This document shows positions 16,229 through 24,168 of a stretch of 64,000 nt of DNA, one piece after another; the stretch's first letter is position 1, and every line of letters begins with the position of its first letter. The notes beneath the pieces are model-generated. The model saw only the letters and a program-made list of their open reading frames with translations, ran no database searches and was not told the origin of the DNA. The position numbers and the translations under genes were made by a program. The DNA is from G965215145 sp965215145. GTDB lineage: Bacteria; Bacteroidota; Rhodothermia; Rhodothermales; JANQRZ01. Location: positions 2,108,001 to 2,172,000 of the forward strand of contig OZ244038.1 of NCBI GenBank assembly GCA_965215145.1. Reading direction: 5' to 3'.

Positions 16229-17769
16229 TCAGCCCTCCGCCTTCTGCGTGCTCGGACCCTTCGCCGGGACGGCCTTGCGCCCACCGCGCCGCGCGCTCGG
16301 CGGCTTCCGCGAGCCGTGCCGGGCGTAGACCTGCTCGGCCAGCGCCCTCGTCTCCGGGAGCGCCTTGATGGCCCAGAAGTCGTCCTTCATCTGCCGCGAG
16401 CTCTCCTTCCAATCCACGAGCGCCTCGGGGTAGTCGGGGACGGGGTCGAGGTGGTGGCGGAGGATCAGCTTCGGCGGGACGTCCCGCAGCTCCGCCACCC
16501 ACCGCTTCACGAACTCCGCCTCGCGGTCGTGGTCGGCGAGCTGCTTCGGGGGGAGTAGATGCGGAGCTGGTTGATGCCGACGACGCCAGCCTGCATCTGC
16601 GTCTGGGCGACGTGGATGCCCGGCTCGTAGTCGGCCCACAGCCGGGCCACGGGGTAGAGCGTCTTGCGCCAGTCGATGCGGAGGCTGTGGACGGCGGCGC
16701 TGGTGACGAAGGCGCGCATGCGGAAGTTGAGGAAGCCGGTCTCGGCGGCGCAGCGCATGCAGGCGTCTACGAGCGGCCAGCCGGTTTCCCCTCTGAGCCA
16801 CGCGTTGAGGTGGCCGTCGCCGGGCGTGGGGAGGTCGGCGTAGGCGGGGTTCAGCGGCTCGAACTCCATCTGCGGCTCGGTCTCGAGGCGCTGGATGAAG
16901 TGGTCGCGCCAGTGGAGCCGGCTCTTGAAGCTCCGGAGGGACTTCTTCCACTGCGCCGCCGCCTCGTCGTCGCTCTCCTTGACCTCGGCCTGGCGGGCCT
17001 CGGTGGCGGCGTAGGCCTGCCGGCCGGTGAGCGTCCCCCACGCGAGGTGGACGGAGAGGCGGCTTCCGCACACGAAGGCGTCGTTGGGGGAGGAGATGCC
17101 GCCGGAGTAGCACCGCTCCCGTTCTTCGAGAAACGACCGCAGCGTCTCGTCGGCGGTGGTCTCGCTCACGGGCTGGCGCTCCGCCCGCTGCCGCTCGGTG
17201 AGCGGGTGGCCGAACGCCTCGGGCGTCGGGCGCTCGCCCTCGGGGGGCTGGAGCGCGCGGACGGCCCTAGGCACGCGGACGCGGCGGAGCGCCTCGGCGT
17301 CGGGGGCAGGGAGGGGGCCGCCCTGCATGAACGCCTTCCACCGCTTCGCCCGGCGGTCGAGCCCGCCGCGGAAGACGCCGGTCTGCCGGTGCTCGTGCCA
17401 CGCCACCCCGTGGGCCGCGCACCACCGCGCGACGGCCTTGTCGCGCTCGAACGTCACGCGGCTCCCGATCTCCTCGTGCGAGTGGATGGCCTCGAAGCCG
17501 ATAGCGGCGTGCAGCCGGTCCAGGGCCTCGACCGCATCGGCGCGGAGGGCGAGGACGCCGCCGCCGTGTGGGCGGAGCCGCTCGCGCAGATCATCCAGCG
17601 CCTCGACCCACGCGGCGACGTGGAACCCGGAGGTCTCCTCGGCGCGGAGGACGGCGGGCTCGAACAGGAAGACGGGCAGCGCCTCAGCCCCGGTATCGAG
17701 TGCGGCGGTGAGCGCGGGGTTGTCGGCGAGGCGGAAGTCCTTCTTGACCCACCAGAGGACGGGCGGCAT
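16229..17769 (-). pseudogene. Cryptochrome/photolyase family gene with a frameshift
   Basis: The first part (from ATG 17769) reads MPPVLWWVKKDFRLADNPAL, a standard photolyase N-terminus, through LHWRDHFIQRLE, GWPLVDACMRCAAETGFLNF and NQLRIYSP, then leaves the family pattern. In another frame the expected continuation appears: PKQLADHDREAEFVKRW, LDPVPDYPEALVDW and a basic tail. The switch lies at a run of six G (16548-16553), where one extra base would restore one protein of about 513 residues. It is therefore a recent frameshift, a sequencing error in a homopolymer, or less likely programmed slippage. Intact homologues are FAD photolyases or cryptochromes of the FeS/class I-like type. Confidence 0.75.
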
Positions 17770-17851
17770 GGGGGAGGAGAGGGGAGGGCGGGGCCAACCC
17801 ACAAAGGCACAGGTTGTTCAGGGGTTAGGCGACGGGGACGAGGTTGACAAT

Positions 17852-17863
17852 CCGTTTTTGCAA
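17852..17863 (+). repeat. CCGTTTTTGCAA word (variant, forward)
   Basis: Differs from the CCGTTATTGCAA word at one base. Lies in the divergent promoter region before the choice-of-anchor gene. Confidence 0.6.
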
Positions 17864-17870
17864 TTCCAGC

Positions 17871-17914
17871 GAGGTAACAGCCTGTTAACCGGCAGATAAC
17901 CCCGTCGTAACAGG
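17871..17914 (+). promoter_or_regulatory. Four 11-base direct repeats, Pho-box-like
   Basis: GAGGTAACAGC, CTGTTAACCGG, CAGATAACCCC and GTCGTAACAGG follow each other without gaps, each with TAA at positions 5-7. PhoB/PhoP-type regulators bind exactly such 11-base phased repeats, and CTGTTAA resembles the Pho half-site CTGTCAT. The array is 56 bases before the ATG of a secreted choice-of-anchor protein. Regulator identity is inference. Confidence 0.5.
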
Positions 17915-17969
17915 CCCGTCGCGAGGGGAGGGGTTGTTTGCGCGTCTCCCTACATCCTCACGCGCTCCG

Positions 17970-20222
17970 ATGCCCCTCCGCCACGCCCTCGCCCTCGTTT
18001 CTCTTTTCGCTCTCCCAGCCGCGGCGGCGCTCGCGCAGTCTGCGCCGGAGCTGGCCCTCATCGGCCGCTACGAGACCGGGCTCTTCGACGAGAGCGCGGC
18101 CGAGATCGCCGCCTACGACCAGGCCACCGAGCGGGTCTTCTTCGTCAACGCCCTCGACAACGCCGTCGTCGCCCTCGACGTGAGCGACCCGACGCTCCCG
18201 ACCGAGGCGTTCACGATCTCGCTCGCGGCGTTCGGCAACGAGGCCAACAGCGTCGCCGTCAAGAACGGGCTCGTCGCCGTCGCCGTCGAGGCGGACCCGA
18301 AGACGGACCCCGGCCGGGTCGCGTTCTTCACGACGGGGGGGACCCCGCTCGGGAGCGTGACGGTCGGCGCGCTGCCGGATGGGATCGCGTTCACGCCCGA
18401 CGGCCGCACGCTCGTGGTCGCCAACGAGGGCGAGCCCAACGACGCCTACGCCGTCGACCCCGAGGGCAGCGTCTCGCTCGTGGACGTCCGCAGCCGCCGC
18501 GTGGTCACACTCGGCTTCGCGGACTTCAACGCGGGCGGCCCGCGCGCGGACGAGCTCCCCGAGGGCGTGCGGATCTACGGCCCCGGCGCCAGCGTCGCCG
18601 AGGACCTCGAGCCGGAGTTCGTCGCCGTCTCCCCGGATGGGGAAACGGCGTTCGTGACGCTTCAGGAGAACAACGCCGTCGCCGTCGTGGATATCGCAAG
18701 CCGGCGGATCGCGGAGATCTTTGCGCTCGGGACGAAGGACCACGCCGCCCCCGAGAACCCCCTCGACGCGAGCAACCGCGATGGCGGCATCAACATCCAG
18801 AACTGGCCCGTGATGGGTTTCTACCAGCCCGACGGCGCCGACACGTTCACGGCCGGCGGGCAGACGTTCCTCGTGACGGCCAACGAGGGCGACGCCCGCG
18901 ACTACGACGCCTTCTCCGAGGAGGTCCGCGTTGGGGACCTCGTCCTCGACCCGGCCGCCTTCCCGAACGCGGCCACGCTGCAGGAGGAGGAAAACCTCGG
19001 CCGCCTCCGCGTCACCAGCGCCAACGGCGACCTCGACGACGACGGCCGCTACGAGGCGCTGTTCTCCTACGGCGCCCGCTCGTTCTCGATCTGGACCCCC
19101 GACGGCGCCCTCGTCTACGACAGCGCCGACGACTTCGAGCAGATCACCGCCGCCCTCCTCCCGGACGAGTTCAACTCCGACAACGACGAGAACGGCTCCT
19201 TCGACAGCCGCTCCGACGACAAGGGGCCGGAGCCGGAGGGCGTCGTGACCGGCACCGTCGGGGGCCGGGTCTACGCCTTCGTCGGGCTCGAACGGATCGG
19301 CGGCGTGATGGTCTACGACGTCACCGACCCGCTCGCGCCGACGTTCGTGGACTACACGAACACCCGCGACTTCTCGGGCGACGCCGCGCTCGGGACCGCC
19401 GGCGACCTCGGGCCCGAGGGGCTCGTCTTCATCCCCGCCGCCGAGAGCCCGAACGGCACCGACCTCCTCGTCGTCTCCTACGAGGTCAGCGGGACGGTCT
19501 CGCTCTACGAGTTCGCCGCACCGCCGGCCATCACGGTGGCGGCGGTGCCGGACGCGCCGCCGGTCGCGATCCCCGCGCGCGGCGGCTCGTTCTCGTTCGC
19601 GGTGACGCTGGAGAACAACACCGCCGAGGCGCAGACGGTCGAGGCGTGGACGGCGGTGACGTTCCCCGACGGCTCGACGCTGTTCCCGGTGGGCGGCCCG
19701 GTGACGGAGACGCTGGAGCCGGGGCAGACGGAGACGCGCACGGTGACGCAGCGCGTGCCGGGCCTCGTCCCCGGCGGGACGTACACCTACGCCGTCCTCG
19801 TCGGCGACTTCCCCGACGGCGTGCTCGACGCGGCGCGTTTCTCCTTTGAGAAGGCCGGCGGTCCGGCCCGCGCCGTGGCTGCCCTCGCCGAGTGGGCCAC
19901 TGCCGGCCTAGGCACGCCGGCGGGCGACGTGGCGGCGGACGTGGCCGCCCGCGCGGCCGCCGGCGCCCTCGTCGTCGAGAGCTTCCCGAACCCCCTCCGC
20001 GACTCCGCCACGGTGCGCTACTCGGTCCCCGAGGCCGGCTCGGTGCGCGTCGCCATCTACGACCTCCTCGGCCGCGAGGTGGTCGTGCTCGCCGAGGGAT
20101 TCGCCACGGCGGGTGCCCATGCCGCCGCGCTCGACGGCGCCGCGCTTGGCGCCGGGACCTACCTCGTCCGCGTCGAGGCCGGCGGGGCGGTGGTGACGAA
20201 GCGGGTGGCGGTCGTCCGCTAA
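17970..20222 (+). CDS. Choice-of-anchor I-type propeller protein with T9SS sorting domain
   Basis: From the ATG at 17970 the product is 750 residues with a signal peptide (HALALVSLFALPAAAALAQ). The body has beta-propeller repeats typical of choice-of-anchor I proteins: GIAFTPDGRTLVVANEGEPN, GETAFVTLQENNAVAVVDI, LVTANEGDARDYDAFSEE and SDDKGPEPEGV. Later come a CARDB-like beta domain and a T9SS type A domain (SFPNPLRDSATVRYSVPEAG; IYDLLGREV; LGAGTYLVRVEAGG). The family is often found with phosphate-starvation phosphatases and phytases, and a Pho-box-like array precedes the gene. The substrate is unknown. The upstream in-frame ATG-less extension to 17934 is not needed. Confidence 0.8.
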   Translation: MPLRHALALVSLFALPAAAALAQSAPELALIGRYETGLFDESAAEIAAYDQATERVFFVNALDNAVVALDVSDPTLPTEAFTISLAAFGNEANSVAVKNGLVAVAVEADPKTDPGRVAFFTTGGTPLGSVTVGALPDGIAFTPDGRTLVVANEGEPNDAYAVDPEGSVSLVDVRSRRVVTLGFADFNAGGPRADELPEGVRIYGPGASVAEDLEPEFVAVSPDGETAFVTLQENNAVAVVDIASRRIAEIFALGTKDHAAPENPLDASNRDGGINIQNWPVMGFYQPDGADTFTAGGQTFLVTANEGDARDYDAFSEEVRVGDLVLDPAAFPNAATLQEEENLGRLRVTSANGDLDDDGRYEALFSYGARSFSIWTPDGALVYDSADDFEQITAALLPDEFNSDNDENGSFDSRSDDKGPEPEGVVTGTVGGRVYAFVGLERIGGVMVYDVTDPLAPTFVDYTNTRDFSGDAALGTAGDLGPEGLVFIPAAESPNGTDLLVVSYEVSGTVSLYEFAAPPAITVAAVPDAPPVAIPARGGSFSFAVTLENNTAEAQTVEAWTAVTFPDGSTLFPVGGPVTETLEPGQTETRTVTQRVPGLVPGGTYTYAVLVGDFPDGVLDAARFSFEKAGGPARAVAALAEWATAGLGTPAGDVAADVAARAAAGALVVESFPNPLRDSATVRYSVPEAGSVRVAIYDLLGREVVVLAEGFATAGAHAAALDGAALGAGTYLVRVEAGGAVVTKRVAVVR

Positions 20223-20241
20223 ACGGAACGTCCTGCTCCGG

Positions 20242-20406
20242 CTAGAGCTTGTTAGGGACTTGATGCAACTACGAGAGCCAGAACAGCCTCAGAGCGGCCG
20301 ATCTCGGCTCGACCGGACTCCTGCTCAGGCTTATTCACCTGTTGCTGCTGTCAAAGTCGCTTCGTACGGACTGGAATCATCAATCCGAGTTGCTAACAGG
20401 CTCTAG
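20242..20406. mobile_element. MITE-like element 1 (about 165 bases, CTAG-bounded)
   Basis: The ends CTAGAGCTTGTTAG (20242-20255) and CTAACAGGCTCTAG (20393-20406) are inverted repeats matching at 13 of 14 bases. There is no coding capacity between them. The right end supplies the TAG stop of the zinc-ribbon gene. CTAG-bounded ends fit insertion by IS630- or IS5-type transposases, so this looks like a non-autonomous derivative. Confidence 0.6.
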
Positions 20407-20630
20407 TCGAAGTCGGAGCAGGACATGAAGTAAAAGCAACCAGGGCAGCGGTACTTGCAGCCGCGGTTCTCGAGGCGCTGCCCGCAGTTGGGGCAGAAGT
20501 CCCAGTAGCTCCCGCTCGCCACCGAGGGGCCCACCGGGGGCGGGGGAGCGCTCTGGGCCCGGCTGCCCGTTATTGCAAACAAAAAGCCCTGGTGGGGGTC
20601 GGCAACGGTCGGCTTCGGCTCGGGGTTCAT
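20403..20630 (-). CDS. Small zinc-ribbon protein
   Basis: The 75-residue product has a disordered proline-rich N-terminus and a C-terminal zinc ribbon: FCPNCGQRLENRGCKYRCPG, then CFYFMSCSDFD. The two CxxC pairs (CPNC and CPGC) can hold a zinc ion. Function is unknown. The CCGTTATTGCAA word lies in the first third and encodes FAITG. The stop codon is provided by the inverted-repeat end of a MITE-like element, so the original C-terminus may have been altered. Confidence 0.6.
   Translation of the reverse strand: MNPEPKPTVADPHQGFLFAITGSRAQSAPPPPVGPSVASGSYWDFCPNCGQRLENRGCKYRCPGCFYFMSCSDFD
20567..20578 (+). repeat. CCGTTATTGCAA word, copy 3 (forward)
   Basis: Exact copy, antisense within the small zinc-ribbon gene, where it encodes F-A-I-T. 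Confidence 0.85.
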
Positions 20631-20657
20631 CGGAGCGGAAGGGGAGGCGGGGAGGGC

Positions 20658-21212
20658 TCAGCCGAGCGGGTGCCCATGGCGCTCCATCTCGGCCCGGTCG
20701 GCGGCGGCGCGGAGGGCGGCTTCGAGGGCGGCGACCTCCGGCCACTCGTCCGGCGCCAGCGTCAACACGTCCTCGCCGACGATGGCGTTGAGCCCGTCGC
20801 GGACGCGGCGCGGGCGGAAGATCGGGCGGAGCCGGAGGGGCGCGTTCGCCGCGACCTCCCACAGCGTCCGCGCCCCGCCGAGCCCCCCGCGCAGGACGAT
20901 CTCGACGGGGGCGCTGCGGAGCCGGTACAGCGTCACCACCGTGGCGACGGCGAGAGCGACCGGTGCGGCCCAGAGCAGCCACCCTGCCGGGTCGTTGCCG
21001 AGCAGCATGTCCGCCGTGGCGAGGACCATCAGCGGCAGCAGCAGCAGCGCGAGGGCGGGGGGGAGGGCGCGGGCGAACACGAGCGACGGCCCCGCATCGC
21101 CAGGGTGACGGCGGCTACGGAACACGGCGGCCGTCGCGGCGGGCTCCGGCGCCGTGCTGCTCGTCCGGGCCGGCCCCGGCGCGAACCACTCGATGGGGTG
21201 GGAGGAGTCCAC
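20658..21212 (-). CDS. Predicted membrane protein of unknown function
   Basis: The 184-residue product has two adjacent hydrophobic helices (ALPPALALLLLPLMVLATAD; LLWAAPVALAVATVVTLY) followed by a cytoplasmic-looking domain with VEIVLRGGLGGARTL and an acidic helical tail. I recognise no family. It is three bases downstream of pruA on the same strand and probably cotranscribed with it. Confidence 0.6.
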   Translation of the reverse strand: MDSSHPIEWFAPGPARTSSTAPEPAATAAVFRSRRHPGDAGPSLVFARALPPALALLLLPLMVLATADMLLGNDPAGWLLWAAPVALAVATVVTLYRLRSAPVEIVLRGGLGGARTLWEVAANAPLRLRPIFRPRRVRDGLNAIVGEDVLTLAPDEWPEVAALEAALRAAADRAEMERHGHPLG

Positions 21213-21215
21213 GGC

Positions 21216-22925
21216 TCAGCCCTCGGCCGCCTCCTTCTTCTGTCCGTTCGCCTTCGCGCCGTCCGCCAGCGCCTTCGCGGCTACGTCGCCGGCGTCCTCG
21301 CCGAGGAAGGGGTAGGCGAAGTGGGTCGGGGGGACGAACGTCTCCTTGACGGCCCGGAGGCTCGCCCAGCGGAGGAGGTTCACGTGCGAGCCGGCCTTGT
21401 CGTTGGTGCCCGAGCCGCGGGCGCCCCCGAACGGCTGCTGCCCGACGACGGCGCCGGTGGGCTTGTCGTTGATGTAGAAGTTGCCGGCCGCGTCCATCAG
21501 CGCGTCGTGCGCCTCGATCACCGCGCGGCGGTCGCGGGCGAAGACGGCGCCGGTGAGGGCGTAGGGGCTCGTCCGGTCCACCAGCCGCAGCAGCTCCGTC
21601 CAGGACGTGCTCTCGGGGGCGACGTAGACGGTGGCGACGGGGCCGAACAGCTCCTCCTCCATCGTCTCGTAGTGCGGGTCCTCGACGACGAGCACCGTCG
21701 GCTCGATGTAGAACCCCTCGGCGTCGTCGCAGCCGCCGCCGTGGGCGACGGTGACGCCGTCGGCGGCCTTCGCGCGGTCGATGAACCCCTTGAGGTTGTC
21801 GAACGACTTCCGGTCGATGACGGCGTTCATGAAGTGCGTGAAGTCCTCGACCGGGCCGACGGTGATGTCCGCGAGCTGCGCCATCAGCTCGCGCTCTACC
21901 TCAGGCCAGAGGGATTCGGGGACGTAGACCCGGGAGGCCGCCGAGCACTTCTGCCCCTGGTACTCGAAGGCGCCGCGCACGATGGCCGTCGCCACGGCCG
22001 CCGGGTCCGCCGACTCGTGGGCCACGATGAAGTCCTTCCCGCCGGTCTCCCCGACGATCCGCGGGTAGCCGCGGTAGCGGTCGAGGTTCTTCCCGATCGT
22101 CTCCCAGAGCCCGTTGAACGTCCCCGTCGAGCCGGTGAAGTGGAGGCCGGCGAGGTGCTCCGACGCGATGGCCGGGTCGCCGACGTCGGCGCCGGAGCCG
22201 GGGACCATGTTGATCACGCCCGGCGGGAGGCCGGCCTCTTCCAGGAGCCCCATGATGTAGTGGGCCGAGAGGAGCGACGTGGACGCCGGCTTCCAGACGA
22301 CGGTGTTCCCCATCAGCGCGGGGGCCGTCGGGAGGTTGCCGGCGATGCTCGTGAAGTTGAACGGGGTGGCGGCGAAGACGAACCCCTCCAGCGGGCGGTA
22401 CTCGACGTGGTTCCACACGCCGGGCGGCGAGACCGGCTGCTCCTCGTAGATCTGCCGCATGAAGTGGACGTTATACCGGAAGAAGTCCACGAGCTCGCAG
22501 GCGCTGTCGATCTCGGCCTGGTAGGGGTTCTTGCTCTGCCCGAGCATGGTGCTCGCGTTGAGCGCGTCGCGCCACGGGCCGGCCAGGAGCTCGCCGGCGC
22601 GGAGGAAGATGGCGGCGCGGTCGGCCCACGGCATCCGGCTCCAGTCGTGGCGGGCCTCGACGGCGGCCTCGACGGCGCGTTCTACTTCCGGCGTCCCCGC
22701 CATGTGCGCCTTGCCGAGGACCCGGCTGTGCTCGTGCGGCGCGATCACGTCGCGCGTGGAGCCCGTCGTGACCCGCTCGCCGCCGATCACGGGGGTGATC
22801 TCGGCGGTCTCCTCGCGCATCTCGGCCAGCTTCTGCTGGAGCGACCGGCGCTCGGGCGAGCCGGGGGCGTAGCTCTGGACGGGCTCGTTGAGGGGGAGCG
22901 GCGGGGTCAGGACGGCGTTGTGCAT
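21216..22925 (-). CDS. pruA: 1-pyrroline-5-carboxylate dehydrogenase
   Basis: From ATG 22925 the product is 569 residues, the length of stand-alone P5C dehydrogenases. It has the aldehyde dehydrogenase landmarks NFTSIAGNLPTAPALMGNTV, VWKPASTS, the catalytic glutamate in GETGGKDF and the catalytic cysteine in GQKCSAASRVYVP, plus EELFGPVATVYV. It oxidises glutamate semialdehyde to glutamate in proline breakdown. The upstream in-frame ATGs add residues that do not match the family. No putA or proline dehydrogenase gene is adjacent. A GTATCTTGC promoter-like element lies about 42 bases upstream. Confidence 0.93.
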   Translation of the reverse strand: MHNAVLTPPLPLNEPVQSYAPGSPERRSLQQKLAEMREETAEITPVIGGERVTTGSTRDVIAPHEHSRVLGKAHMAGTPEVERAVEAAVEARHDWSRMPWADRAAIFLRAGELLAGPWRDALNASTMLGQSKNPYQAEIDSACELVDFFRYNVHFMRQIYEEQPVSPPGVWNHVEYRPLEGFVFAATPFNFTSIAGNLPTAPALMGNTVVWKPASTSLLSAHYIMGLLEEAGLPPGVINMVPGSGADVGDPAIASEHLAGLHFTGSTGTFNGLWETIGKNLDRYRGYPRIVGETGGKDFIVAHESADPAAVATAIVRGAFEYQGQKCSAASRVYVPESLWPEVERELMAQLADITVGPVEDFTHFMNAVIDRKSFDNLKGFIDRAKAADGVTVAHGGGCDDAEGFYIEPTVLVVEDPHYETMEEELFGPVATVYVAPESTSWTELLRLVDRTSPYALTGAVFARDRRAVIEAHDALMDAAGNFYINDKPTGAVVGQQPFGGARGSGTNDKAGSHVNLLRWASLRAVKETFVPPTHFAYPFLGEDAGDVAAKALADGAKANGQKKEAAEG

Positions 22926-22966
22926 CGGTCGGAGGGGTGCGCGGAGGGGCATCGGGGGAGGGCAGA

Positions 22967-22974
22967 GCAAGATA
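22967..22974 (-). promoter_or_regulatory. GTANNTTNC promoter-like element (pruA)
   Basis: Reading leftward, GTATCTTGC lies about 42 bases before the pruA ATG. Confidence 0.45.
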
Positions 22975-23042
22975 CGGGGCGGGCCGGCGGAGGCTCCCGT
23001 GCGGAGGGGTGAGGGGCGGAACCCGGCGGGCTCAGGGGGCTA

Positions 23043-23076
23043 CGACAGGTGTCGATAATGTCTGTGCCACCTGTCG
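23043..23076. promoter_or_regulatory. Perfect 9-base inverted repeat before the Xre/RES pair, candidate operator
   Basis: CGACAGGTG (23043-23051) and CACCTGTCG (23068-23076) flank 16 bases containing GATAATG, a plausible -10. The second arm ends 12 bases before the antitoxin ATG. Xre-type antitoxins autoregulate by binding such palindromes. Confidence 0.6.
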
Positions 23077-23088
23077 CCCAACCCAACC

Positions 23089-23493
23089 ATGACCGGACGC
23101 TCCATCGGCCTCGACGTGCGCTCCACGGACGACCTCATCGCCCGGCTCAAGCGGGGCCTCCCGCCCAGCGCCTTCGAACGGCTCCGAAGCGAGCTCGACC
23201 TCGCCGCCGACGCGCTGGCCGACCTCGCCGGCGTCTCGACGCGGACGCTCGCCCGACGGAGGGAGCGGGCCCAGCCGCTGGCGCCGGACACGAGCGAGCG
23301 GCTGATCCGCCTCGCCCGGCTCTACGAGCTCGCCACGGACGTGTTCGGGGGCGCCGACGAGGCGCGAGCTTGGTTGAAGGCCCCCAACGTCGCGCTCGCC
23401 GGCCGCACCCCGCTCGACTACGCCGACACGGAGCCCGGTGCGCGCGAGGTCGAGGACGTGCTCGGGCGGCTGGCTCACGGCGTGTTCAGCTAG
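23089..23493 (+). CDS. Xre/MbcA/ParS-type antitoxin (DUF2384)
   Basis: The 134-residue product combines an Xre-like helix-turn-helix (LADLAGVSTRTLARRRERAQ) with the MbcA/ParS/Xre toxin-binding C-terminal domain (LIRLARLYELATDVFGGADE, then ARAWLKAPNVALAGRTPLDY and VLGRLAHGVFS). This domain plugs the active site of RES toxins. The partner toxin starts two bases after the stop. A perfect inverted repeat lies directly upstream and probably is its operator. Confidence 0.9.
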   Translation: MTGRSIGLDVRSTDDLIARLKRGLPPSAFERLRSELDLAADALADLAGVSTRTLARRRERAQPLAPDTSERLIRLARLYELATDVFGGADEARAWLKAPNVALAGRTPLDYADTEPGAREVEDVLGRLAHGVFS

Positions 23494-23495
23494 CC

Positions 23496-23981
23496 GTGGC
23501 GGAGGAGCGCATCACCGCGTGGCGGATCGTCCAGGCCCAGTACCTCGACGGCGCGGAGGCCGGGCGGCAGGCGTTCAGTGGGGAGGGCGCGCGGCGCTAC
23601 GGGGGACGGTGGAACAGCCGCGGAGTGCCGGTCGCGTATACGGCGGGGTCGCGCGCGCTGGCCCTGCTGGAGATCGTCGTCCACCTCGGTGCGCCGAGGT
23701 TGCTCGGGCGGTACGCGCTCGTCCCGGTCACCTTCGCGCCCCGGCACGTCGAGACGCTGGAGGAGGCGCCCGACGGATGGCGTGCGCACCCGGCCCCGCG
23801 TGCGGTGCAGGAGGCGGGGGACGCCTGGGTTACAGCCGGGGACGGCCCCGTGCTGCGGGTGCCCAGCGTCGTCGTCCCTGCCGAACCGAACTACCTCGTC
23901 AACCCCCGCCACCGGGTGTTCGGCGAGTTGGAGGTCGGGGCGCCGGAGGCGCTCGATGTGGACGAGCGGCTGCGGGGGTAG
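23496..23981 (+). CDS. RES-domain toxin (NAD+ phosphorylase type)
   Basis: The 161-residue product starts with GTG two bases after the antitoxin. It shows the RES pattern: TAWRIVQAQYLDG, GEGARRYGGRWNSRGVPVAY with the R and Y positions of the active site, and ALALLEIVVHLG with the conserved glutamate, ending in a serine-containing region (LRVPSVVVPAEPNYLVNP). RES toxins break down NAD+ by phosphorolysis. The length and motifs are intact, so the toxin should be active when free of antitoxin. Confidence 0.9.
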   Translation: MAEERITAWRIVQAQYLDGAEAGRQAFSGEGARRYGGRWNSRGVPVAYTAGSRALALLEIVVHLGAPRLLGRYALVPVTFAPRHVETLEEAPDGWRAHPAPRAVQEAGDAWVTAGDGPVLRVPSVVVPAEPNYLVNPRHRVFGELEVGAPEALDVDERLRG

Positions 23982-24022
23982 GGGTGCCCGGGGTGCTGAC
24001 CCTGATGGGGAGGGCTCCCTGG

Positions 24023-24060
24023 AAAAAAGCCGCTTCTGGGGCGCTATGGGCGGTTTTATA
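24023..24060. terminator. Weak bidirectional terminator-like sequence
   Basis: An A6 run with GCCGC and a later GCGG with TTTTAT lie 40 bases after the RES gene. The stem is short and imperfect, so this is a weak call. Confidence 0.25.
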
Positions 24061-24168
24061 AAGCGGGATGGGCGGGGCTTGCTATTCCGGCGAGAACTCC
24101 TTATCGTGTAGGTGAGAGAAGGAACTGTGAAGCCAGACCGACCCCTCCTCATCCACCCCCCCTTTGCC

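Noticed and set aside
20592..23012. An 806-codon open frame on the + strand opposite pruA
   Set aside because: It is the antisense image of the P5C dehydrogenase and neighbouring genes, rich in R, G, V and D repeats as expected for GC-rich shadows.
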